The position numbers were made by a program, and so were the translations under genes. 64,000 nucleotides of DNA from Bacillus_BA fengqiuensis (GTDB taxonomy: Bacteria > Bacillota > Bacilli > Bacillales > Bacillaceae_H), in the NCBI GenBank assembly GCA_030813035.1, contig JAUSTV010000012.1, one strand, 5' to 3'. Below the pieces are notes generated by a model. That model saw only the letters and a list, made by a program, of their open reading frames with translations. It ran no database searches and was not told the origin of the DNA. Below are positions 45,361 to 53,056 of the stretch, piece by piece; the stretch's first letter is position 1; every line of letters starts with the position of its first letter.

Positions 45361-45960
45361 AATATTTACGTGAAACCAAAAAGAGCCGGGGAGCGTGTCA
45401 CAGATCCTTCACCACGGTTATTGAATCGACGCTCAGATTAAAAGTAAATAGGGAAAAGTTAGCTTTGGTTTCATAGTAACTATATTGAATATCACTGACA
45501 AAATTGATAATTTATTAACAATATATTTAGATACATAAAGCTATTTTCAATACTGACTAATAGATTTTTTATTTTTGTCTCTTGAAAAATATTATGATAG
45601 CGATTATGAGTAACTACATTAAAAGCATATATATCAACCAATTGTAGTTGTTTTGTTAAAAAGTATCCATTTATAGTAACGAATAGACGTTACTTATTAT
45701 AAAAAAACTATTGCAGTCCACATTTGAAATATTCGAATATAGTTCATTAGGAGGAGAGTCTATTAAGAAGGTGGATCAATAATAATTCATTAGTGAGGTA
45801 ATGAATATTATTTAAGGGAAGGGGCCATTACTTGAAGGAAAAGAATCAACAAAGCTAAGATATAGAAGGATGTTGATAATTGTTGTAAATTGTCATATTA
45901 TAAATGTGTGAATATTTTCCTATTTTGGCTATTATTCTATATTTTGGGAGGTACAAAGGG
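45361..45960. other. upstream region of the RiPP locus
   Basis: Non-coding. It contains the second 20-bp palindrome (45675-45694), GGAGGAGAG at 45752 without a gene after it, and several GTAAC words. The promoter of the precursor gene must lie here. Confidence 0.5.
45675..45694. promoter_or_regulatory. 20-bp imperfect palindrome, site 2
   Basis: AGTAACGAATAGACGTTACT, about 290 bases before the precursor peptide gene; see site 1 at 32873. Confidence 0.45.
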
Positions 45961-46149
45961 ATGTTAAAAGCAGAGGATTTCTTATTTGAAGAAATTGAAG
46001 AAACAATGATGTTAGCAGAGTATAGTGATGGTTGTTCAGGAAGTCGTTCTGATTGCTGTACACGTGTTTGTACTCGTAATAATCAAGTTGCAACAGAAGC
46101 TGAGTGGGGCGCATTTTTAGAAGTTAACTCAGGAGTAGTTCAATATTAA
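45961..46149 (+). CDS. putative RiPP precursor peptide, 62 aa
   Basis: A 62-residue peptide. The ATG at 45961 lies 9 bases after GGGAGG. Residues 1-23 (MLKAEDFLFEEIEETMMLAE) are an acidic, leader-like helix; the rest starts SDGCSGSRSDCCTRVCTRN, with four Cys (C28? to C41 region), several Ser/Thr, and ends GAFLEVNSGVVQY. There is no double-Gly cleavage site. It is followed by a perfect hairpin and then by two RRE-E1 enzymes, so it is the likely substrate of those enzymes. Which residues are modified is not known. Confidence 0.7.
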   Translation: MLKAEDFLFEEIEETMMLAEYSDGCSGSRSDCCTRVCTRNNQVATEAEWGAFLEVNSGVVQY

Positions 46150-46160
46150 TAGATAGTGAT

Positions 46161-46196
46161 TAAGAAGCCTTTTGTATGAATACAAAAGGCTTCTTA
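46161..46196 (+). terminator. perfect hairpin between precursor and enzyme genes
   Basis: A 17-bp perfect stem (TAAGAAGCCTTTTGTAT and its complement) with a 2-base spacer. It probably works as a partial terminator, allowing more precursor than enzyme, or as an mRNA-stabilising 3' end. Confidence 0.8.
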
Positions 46197-46246
46197 TATA
46201 TTCAGTTATATGAACTTGTTTGTACTTATAGGGAGGAAGTTAAGAC

Positions 46247-47380
46247 ATGCTAAAGGATACGGACATATTTAAAATTCGAGATGCCGTAGACATATATTTA
46301 ATTGGTGAAGATATTCTTCAAATATACTTTATGAATACAAGAAAGCAACTTCAATTTAAAGCGAACAAATTTACAATATTATTAATTGAATGTATAGATG
46401 GAAAAAAATCTATTTTAGATATTAAAGAAAAACTTGAAGAAAGAATTGACAAAGAAATTGATGTAGAAGCTATTGAGAAGGTCTTTTCGTATTTATTTCA
46501 AAAAGGAATTATTGTAGAAAATAAACCAAGTCTCCATGAACCATATATTTCTGATGAAGCAAAAGAAAGATATGATCGTCAAATTAATTTTTACGGGGAT
46601 TTTTTACCCGGAGCTTCTCGAAAGTATGAAGCTCAACAAAAAATTCAGGAATCCCGTATTTTGATTTTTGGATGTGGTTCTGTTGGAGGATGGATAGCAG
46701 CTGAATTAGCAATGAGTGGTGTACAAAACTTCATATTATTTGATGGAGACAACATTGAGAAATCCGATATTTCACGTCATATATTCTTTAAAGAAAAATT
46801 TATTGGCACTCCCAAGGTCGATGCTTTAGAGAAATACTTATTGAATATTAATCCACTGATTAAAGTAGAGAAATATTGTCAATATTTAATGCCTGATACA
46901 GATATAACGGATTTAATTAGTAAGGCAGACTTTGTTGTTAATACTGCTGATGAACCATATATTGGTCATACTTCACTAAAAATTTCTCGTGAATGTATAA
47001 AACAAAAGAAAGCACATTATATAGCAGGAGGGTTTGATGCACACCTAGCAAGTACAGGAGAGTTAATTATACCCGGTTTAACTCCTTGTGTAGATTGTTA
47101 TGCAGATTACTTTACTGAGGTGTTAAAAGGTTGGAAACCCAAGCCACATCCAGTAAAGGAGCGTTACCAAGAAATTGGCGGATTATCTAGCATGTCATTG
47201 TTTTCTGCAAGCTTTGGTGTAATTGAAATTATTAAGTATCTAGCTAGACTAACTGATTTTAAAACTTATAGTAAATCAAGAGGGGAATTTTTGTTTGATA
47301 CTCTCGATATTACTTATTTAGATGTGAAGAGAGATAAAAATTGTAAAACTTGTGGGGAGATTGTTTATGAAGAAGCCTAA
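46247..47380 (+). CDS. RRE-fused E1-like (ThiF/MccB-type) enzyme 1
   Basis: A 377-residue enzyme. Residues 1-92 look like a PqqD-type RiPP recognition element (strands, then LLIECIDGKKSILDIKEKL and a winged-helix end YLFQKGIIVE). An E1/ThiF adenylating domain follows: FGCGSVGGW (G142, G144, G147), D166, R177, K190 and D235, with zinc pairs C281/C284 (CVDC) and C366/C369 (CKTC). This is the layout of MccB and PaaA, which activate a carboxylate of their peptide substrate with ATP. The ribosome site is GGAGG. It overlaps the next gene by 14 nt. Confidence 0.85.
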   Translation: MLKDTDIFKIRDAVDIYLIGEDILQIYFMNTRKQLQFKANKFTILLIECIDGKKSILDIKEKLEERIDKEIDVEAIEKVFSYLFQKGIIVENKPSLHEPYISDEAKERYDRQINFYGDFLPGASRKYEAQQKIQESRILIFGCGSVGGWIAAELAMSGVQNFILFDGDNIEKSDISRHIFFKEKFIGTPKVDALEKYLLNINPLIKVEKYCQYLMPDTDITDLISKADFVVNTADEPYIGHTSLKISRECIKQKKAHYIAGGFDAHLASTGELIIPGLTPCVDCYADYFTEVLKGWKPKPHPVKERYQEIGGLSSMSLFSASFGVIEIIKYLARLTDFKTYSKSRGEFLFDTLDITYLDVKRDKNCKTCGEIVYEEA

Positions 47381-48458
47381 AATTAGATCATCTGTTTCTT
47401 CAGTGGTTCATGAGAATAACGTGGTAGAATTTTTTCTAACGAATACACGAAGACAAGTAATGATGAAAGTACCTAATGAAAATATTATTAATCTCCTTTT
47501 ATCATTGGATGGGATGAGAGATATTGATGAAATTTCTCAAGAAAATAATTTGGATTCTGTAGCTCCAAAAAATATGATCAATATGTTTAACTTTTTAGAA
47601 AGAAAAAATGTCATTATTGATGCAGCTAAGGAATGGCCTAAAGATGATTATCAGCGTTTTCGTAGAGTGTTAAATTTTATTGAAGATTATGTGTCGGTAT
47701 ATGAAGAAAAGATAAAAGTATGGAATAACATAAGGAGTTCCCATGTTGTAATTGTGGGGCTAGGTGCAGTGGGAACTTGGGTTGCTTTTCAACTTGCACA
47801 GTCTGGAGTCAAAAAGTTTACATTAATAGATGCTGATAAAGTGGAAATGACTAATTTACATCGGCAACTAAGTTTTGGTCATAATGATGTAGGAAAAAAT
47901 AAAATTGATGTCGTACAGCAAAATTTGCTTGAAATAGATTCACAAATTTCTGTGAACAAAGTATATAAATATATTGATGGAACTGGAATTGATGAATATG
48001 TTAAAGAAGCAAGTTTGGTTATTAACTGTGCAGATAAACCTACAGTTGACCAAACAGCATTATGGATTGGCGAGAGTTGTATGAAGTATCGAATACCGCA
48101 TATTATTGCAGGAGGATATAATCTACACTTATCTTTAATAGGTCAAACAATTATCCCGTTTCAATCAGCTTGTGTAAAATGTTTTGAAACTAAGCTATAT
48201 GAAATAAATCAAATTGACACTTCTAATTTAAGGAAATTACATATAGAAAATCGAAAAATAGGAAGTTTCGGACCGATGTGTGCGATATCTGCAAGTATAG
48301 CTGCAATGGAAGCGATTAAGGTATTGAGTAAAGTTATTAAGCCAGCAAATATTAATAGACGTGGAGAATTTGATATTTATTCTATGGATGTTAAATATAT
48401 GGATATTTCCCATGATGAAAATTGTGAATGGTGTGGTATGAGTGGAAAATATCTATAG
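47367..48458 (+). CDS. RRE-fused E1-like (ThiF/MccB-type) enzyme 2
   Basis: A 363-residue paralogue of enzyme 1. The N-terminal RRE-like part spans residues 1-88 (FFLTNTRRQVMMK, LLLSLDGMRDIDEI, FLERKNVII). The E1 domain has GLGAVGTW (G131, G133, G136), D155, R166 in LHRQLSF and K178; zinc pairs are CVKC and CEWC. ATG 47367 after GGGGAG is the start. Two non-identical RRE-E1 enzymes in tandem suggest two successive activations, or a heterodimer. No YcaO, radical SAM or LanM-type gene is adjacent. Confidence 0.85.
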   Translation: MKKPKIRSSVSSVVHENNVVEFFLTNTRRQVMMKVPNENIINLLLSLDGMRDIDEISQENNLDSVAPKNMINMFNFLERKNVIIDAAKEWPKDDYQRFRRVLNFIEDYVSVYEEKIKVWNNIRSSHVVIVGLGAVGTWVAFQLAQSGVKKFTLIDADKVEMTNLHRQLSFGHNDVGKNKIDVVQQNLLEIDSQISVNKVYKYIDGTGIDEYVKEASLVINCADKPTVDQTALWIGESCMKYRIPHIIAGGYNLHLSLIGQTIIPFQSACVKCFETKLYEINQIDTSNLRKLHIENRKIGSFGPMCAISASIAAMEAIKVLSKVIKPANINRRGEFDIYSMDVKYMDISHDENCEWCGMSGKYL

Positions 48459-48475
48459 AAAAGGGGTTAATCGCA

Positions 48476-50908
48476 GTGTTTGATAATGACTTTATTCAAA
48501 TAAAAGGTGCGAGAACAAATAACCTAAAAAATATTAGTGTAAATATACCTAAAAATCGACTGACAGTTATTACAGGTTTATCAGGTTCGGGTAAATCATC
48601 TTTAGCTTTTGATACTATTTTTGCAGAAGGACAAAGAAGGTTTGTCGAAGCTTTGTCATTCAATAATAGACAGCTTTTTGATCAAATGCCAAAACCAGAT
48701 GTTGATTCCATCCAAGGTCTGTCTCCAGCAATTTCACTAAGTCAAAATAGCACTAATAGGAATCCAAAATCTACGGTTGCTACAATTACGGACATTCATA
48801 ATTACATAAGATTGCTTTTCGCTAGGATTGGGAAAGATGACAGTGGTAAAAAGACAAATTTGGAGCCAAAACATTTTTCTTTTAATAGTCCATACGGTGC
48901 ATGTGAGTATTGTAAAGGGAAAGGATCTGTTTTAAAAATTGAGCCTCATCTTTTAATTGATACCAACCTTTCCTTAAATGAAGGGGCAGTTTTACCTTGG
49001 CGTGAAGAAAAAAGTCAATATTATATAAAACTGTTAGGCAAAGTTTCTCTAGATTTGAATATCGATATGAATAAACCTGTTGGTAAATTAAATAAAGAAT
49101 TTATTCAGAAACTTCTTTATGGAATTCCGGACAAAAAGTATAAAATCAATTATAAAAATTATCAGGGAAAATATAGAACACGTACTGTTTTATTTGAGGG
49201 GGTAATAAATGATGTTACAAAAATGTATAAAGAAACTCCCTCTGAAAGTAAAAAGGAAAAATTAAAAAGTTTTATGGCCGAAAAATATTGTTCAGGTTGT
49301 AAAGGGTTTAAGCTAAATAAGGATAGTTTAAAGGTCCTTGTAGCAGGTCTCAATATTGGAGAGGTTACTAGACAATCAGTTGCAGAGACGTTCGAGTTTT
49401 TTGACAAACAAATTTTAAAATATTTGGATGATGTTGAAAAACAAGTTGCAACTTTAATTATAGATGAGATTAAAAAAAGGCTATATTTCATGAAGCAAAT
49501 GGGAATTTATTATTTATCGCTAGATAGATCAATTTCAACCTTGTCGGGTGGGGAAATTCAAAGATTGAGGTTAGCAAATCAAATTAGTTCGGATATGTCA
49601 GGTATATTATATGTATTAGATGAGCCATCTATTGGCCTCCATCAAAGGGATAATGATCAACTTATTAGGATGTTAAAAAGGTTAGTGGATGGTGGTAATA
49701 CCGTAATTGTAGTAGAGCATGATGAAGAAATAATGATGTCATCGGATTATCTTATTGATATAGGTCCAGAAGCTGGTAATAGAGGGGGACAAATTCTTGC
49801 GATGGGTACTCCAGCTGAAGTTAGTAATAATACTAACTCCTTAACTGGTCAGTATTTATCGGCCCAGAAGACTATAGATATCCCCAAAAATAGAAGAAAA
49901 GAAAAAGGGTTTGTAACCATTTATAATTGTAAAGAGAATAATCTAAGAGGAATTAATGCAAAATTTCCTCTAGGTGTGCTAACAGCAGTAACGGGTGTAT
50001 CGGGGTCTGGGAAAAGTACATTAGTTAATGAACTCTTATTCAAAGCATTATCAACTAGAACCGGAAAAGGCTCTCTAGTGAAACCGAGTGGGTTTAGCAA
50101 AGTCGAAGGTGCAGATAAAGTTGGTAAAGTTATACGAGTCACTCAATCACCTATTGGACGAACACCTCGTTCAACTCCAGCTACGTACACAGGCTTATTC
50201 GATGATATACGTGATTTGTATGAGCAAATATCAAAAGCTAATAAAAAGACTTATGATAAGAGTGATTTTAGTTTTAATGTGGCAGGTGGTCGTTGCGAAG
50301 AATGTAAAGGTGAAGGGTATATAAAGTTTGATATGGGATTTGTCTCTGATCTATATATTACTTGCCCTGAATGTAAAGGTAGCAGATATAAAGAGGAAAT
50401 ACTTCGAATTACCTATAAAGACAAATCTATTGCAGCTGTTCTAGAGATGTCTGCGGAAGAAGCATTAGAGTTTTTTGAGGAAGAAGAGAAAATAGTAAGG
50501 AAGCTTCAAGCAATTGTTGATGTAGGACTTAGTTATATTAAGTTAGGGCAACCTTCAACTACTTTGTCAGGCGGTGAGGCTCAAAGAATTAAGCTAGCAA
50601 GTTACCTTTATCAACAAGATTCCGAAAACAATGTATTTATATTTGATGAACCAACAACTGGCCTACATATCCATGATATAAAAAAGTTAATTTCTATTTT
50701 TGAAAGGATAGTAAACAAGGGAAATTCAATAATCGTGATAGAACATAACCTAGATGTAATAAAATGTGCCGATTATATTATTGATATAGGTCCAGAAGGT
50801 GGAAGTGCAGGGGGAAATATTGTCGCTGAAGGAACACCGGAAGAAGTAGTCAAAGTAAAGGAATCATTAACTGGCCAGTATTTAAAATCTAAGTTGATAA
50901 AAAATTAG
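48476..50908 (+). CDS. class II UvrA-like ATPase (no UvrB-binding domain)
   Basis: An 810-residue UvrA homologue. Walker A 1 is GLSGSGKS (residues 34-41). The usual UvrB-binding domain after LLFARIG (residue 119) is absent: the sequence goes almost straight to HFSFNSPYGACEYCKGKG. The signature LSGGEIQRLRLA, Walker B LYVLDEPSIGLH, second Walker A GVSGSGKS, zinc module CEEC/CPEC, LSGGEAQRIKLA and second Walker B FIFDEPTTGLH are all present. UvrA2/DrrC proteins of this form protect producers from DNA-binding drugs. GTG 48476 follows AAAAGGGG and is only 17 bases from enzyme 2. Confidence 0.88.
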   Translation: MFDNDFIQIKGARTNNLKNISVNIPKNRLTVITGLSGSGKSSLAFDTIFAEGQRRFVEALSFNNRQLFDQMPKPDVDSIQGLSPAISLSQNSTNRNPKSTVATITDIHNYIRLLFARIGKDDSGKKTNLEPKHFSFNSPYGACEYCKGKGSVLKIEPHLLIDTNLSLNEGAVLPWREEKSQYYIKLLGKVSLDLNIDMNKPVGKLNKEFIQKLLYGIPDKKYKINYKNYQGKYRTRTVLFEGVINDVTKMYKETPSESKKEKLKSFMAEKYCSGCKGFKLNKDSLKVLVAGLNIGEVTRQSVAETFEFFDKQILKYLDDVEKQVATLIIDEIKKRLYFMKQMGIYYLSLDRSISTLSGGEIQRLRLANQISSDMSGILYVLDEPSIGLHQRDNDQLIRMLKRLVDGGNTVIVVEHDEEIMMSSDYLIDIGPEAGNRGGQILAMGTPAEVSNNTNSLTGQYLSAQKTIDIPKNRRKEKGFVTIYNCKENNLRGINAKFPLGVLTAVTGVSGSGKSTLVNELLFKALSTRTGKGSLVKPSGFSKVEGADKVGKVIRVTQSPIGRTPRSTPATYTGLFDDIRDLYEQISKANKKTYDKSDFSFNVAGGRCEECKGEGYIKFDMGFVSDLYITCPECKGSRYKEEILRITYKDKSIAAVLEMSAEEALEFFEEEEKIVRKLQAIVDVGLSYIKLGQPSTTLSGGEAQRIKLASYLYQQDSENNVFIFDEPTTGLHIHDIKKLISIFERIVNKGNSIIVIEHNLDVIKCADYIIDIGPEGGSAGGNIVAEGTPEEVVKVKESLTGQYLKSKLIKN

Positions 50909-51362
50909 TTATAAGGAAAATTAGATTTTAATATAGAAATCATAGCTCACTTTATCTTGTGAGCTATTTTTAATTAAGCATAAATAAAAATGTATGAATA
51001 TTATGGGAAATGATAGCGGTAATGTGTTCTGCAAAGTAGGAATTTACTCACGATTTTACACGGAGAGGTGGGTATGTTAGCCTTCTTGGCATAGACAAAC
51101 TCTATGGTTACTGGCTTCTTGACTAAAAGAACATGCCCATAGAGGCTTCATGTCAAATTACAATACTCTGTATTTGCAACTATGTGTGCATTTTCTCTGC
51201 AAGATACAGGACAAAAATACAGCATAATTGAAAGTTAAAGCATGGTTCTTTTTGAATAGTGAAAGTATAATAAATATAAATATTTGGAAATATAAGGAGT
51301 TACTAGATTCCCTAAAGAACAGTTACTAGATTTTATATAAACAAGATAGAGAGGGTTGGATT
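50909..51362. other. gap after the RiPP locus
   Basis: It contains the operon terminator (50942-50972) and a frame-shifted gene fragment at 51066-51125 (YVSLLGIDKLYGYWLLD, similar to the end of the 59-aa gene at 41137). Nothing else recognised. Confidence 0.5.
50942..50972 (+). terminator. terminator of the RiPP operon
   Basis: ATAGCTCAC, 8-base loop, GTGAGCTAT then TTTTAATT. Confidence 0.85.
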
Positions 51363-53036
51363 GTGGAAAATACTATAACACTTAAAACAGTAAATGAACT
51401 ATTAGAATCGGCCTCGTTCTTTATCCCATCATATCAACGTGGCTATCGTTGGGACAAGCAACAAGTGCTAAACTTGTTAGATGATATCTATGATTTTATG
51501 ATGAATTTTACATCAGGTCTTTCCGAATTTTATTGTTTACAACCAATAGTTGTCAGAAAAATTGAAGAACAGAAAAATGAGTTACCCATTTATGAAGTTA
51601 TAGATGGCCAGCAGCGATTAACAACAATTGCATTAATCTTAAACTATCTAGGTGAAGAACCATATCAACTTACATACCAAACTCGTCCAGATAGTAAAGA
51701 ATTTATAATGAATATTCGGGAGGAGATTGAAAAAGGGAAGAATGATAAAAATATTGACTTCTATTTTTTCAAAAAAGCTTTTTTAACTATTGATGAATGG
51801 TTTCAGCAACCAAGAGAGAATCGAAGAACTTTACGACAAAAGTTTTTAATTTCATTGGGGGAGAATGTAAAGGTTATTTGGTATGAAGTAGCTCCTGATG
51901 TTAAGGTGCGAGAGGTTTTTAGCCGTTTAAATATTGGGAAGATACCATTAACAAATGCTGAATTAATTAAAGCATTAATTCTATCTAAAACACCAGAGGA
52001 ACAAAAATTTGAACTTGCTAATGAGTGGGATCAAATTGAACGTACTCTTAGACAAGACCGTTTATGGTATTTTATTCAGCCTACAAAAACGTATACGAAT
52101 CGTATAGAATTTTTATTTGATATTTATACAAAGAATGTAACTAGTAGACATCATGATTCATTCTATACCTTTTATCAGATTCATAAGGAAGAAGACTTCC
52201 GGTTAATTTGGTTAACAATTAAATCATATTTAGCCAGATTTCAAGAATGGTATGAAGACCGGGAATTATATCACTCTTTAGGTTACTTAACACAAAATAA
52301 ATCCATTACAAATTATATGGACCTATATGACAGTGATAAAATTCTTGAAAAACAGGATTTTCGCCGTGAATTAAAAAGAGAAATCAAAGCTGAAATAACT
52401 GATATTTCGTTAAGTGATTTAAGTTACAGTGGGCGAGATAATGCGCAGATTAAAAAAGTATTACTACTATTTAATATTATTACTACAATGAAGCAAAAAA
52501 ATGATGAGACCAGATTTCCATTTGATCGATATGTAAAGGAACGGTGGAGCATAGAACATATACATGCTCAAAATACAGAGGGGCTTAATACGAAAGAGCA
52601 GTGGCAGGCATGGATTAAAGATGCGATTTATACATTAAGTCAACTAGAACAAATGAATGATGACTTACAATATGGTGAAATAGTTGATTCGCTTCAGAAG
52701 CATTTACAAGATAAGAATCTTAATAAAGATAAATTTACTGAGCTATTTAATCAGGTTCTGGAGGCAACAGAAGAATATTTCGGATCTAATATTCATGGGT
52801 TAGAAAATCTTGTATTGTTAGATCAAGGAACCAATAGTGCGTTAAATAATCACTTTTATCCAGTAAAGTATCGAAGACTGATAGAATATGACAAGGAAGG
52901 AAGGTTTATTCCTATTTGTACACGTAATACATTTATGAAGTATTACAGTAAAAAGGTAGAGCATTTCCAACTGTGGACAGAGCAGGATCGAAACGATTAT
53001 ATTGAAGCGATTGAAGAAGCCTTATCGTCTTTTTAA
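51363..53036 (+). CDS. DUF262-DUF1524 (GmrSD-like) protein
   Basis: A 557-residue protein. The N-terminal DUF262 domain, a ParB/DndB-like nucleotidase fold, has FIPSYQRGYRWDKQQ (residues 19-33) and YEVIDGQQRLTT (near 75-86). The C-terminal part has the DUF1524 HNH-type block ERWSIEHIHAQNTEGLN (near 390-406) and a later GLENLVLLDQGTNSALNN. GmrSD-type proteins cleave modified phage DNA using this pair of domains. The start is GTG. Directly followed (20 bases) by a second DUF262 gene, so the two probably act as one system. Confidence 0.82.
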   Translation: MENTITLKTVNELLESASFFIPSYQRGYRWDKQQVLNLLDDIYDFMMNFTSGLSEFYCLQPIVVRKIEEQKNELPIYEVIDGQQRLTTIALILNYLGEEPYQLTYQTRPDSKEFIMNIREEIEKGKNDKNIDFYFFKKAFLTIDEWFQQPRENRRTLRQKFLISLGENVKVIWYEVAPDVKVREVFSRLNIGKIPLTNAELIKALILSKTPEEQKFELANEWDQIERTLRQDRLWYFIQPTKTYTNRIEFLFDIYTKNVTSRHHDSFYTFYQIHKEEDFRLIWLTIKSYLARFQEWYEDRELYHSLGYLTQNKSITNYMDLYDSDKILEKQDFRRELKREIKAEITDISLSDLSYSGRDNAQIKKVLLLFNIITTMKQKNDETRFPFDRYVKERWSIEHIHAQNTEGLNTKEQWQAWIKDAIYTLSQLEQMNDDLQYGEIVDSLQKHLQDKNLNKDKFTELFNQVLEATEEYFGSNIHGLENLVLLDQGTNSALNNHFYPVKYRRLIEYDKEGRFIPICTRNTFMKYYSKKVEHFQLWTEQDRNDYIEAIEEALSSF

Positions 53037-53056
53037 ACTGAATGAGGAGGATTAGA

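Noticed and set aside
45961..48458. A standard microcin C-type locus
   Set aside because: The precursor is long and does not end in Asn, there are two E1 enzymes, and the typical exporter and MccE/F genes are missing.
45961..48458. A thiazole/oxazole-modified (TOMM) locus
   Set aside because: No YcaO cyclodehydratase or flavin dehydrogenase is present in the neighbourhood, although the Cys/Ser/Thr-rich core would suit one.
48476..50908. Housekeeping uvrA
   Set aside because: It lacks the UvrB-binding region, lies on the island in a RiPP operon and has no uvrB neighbour.
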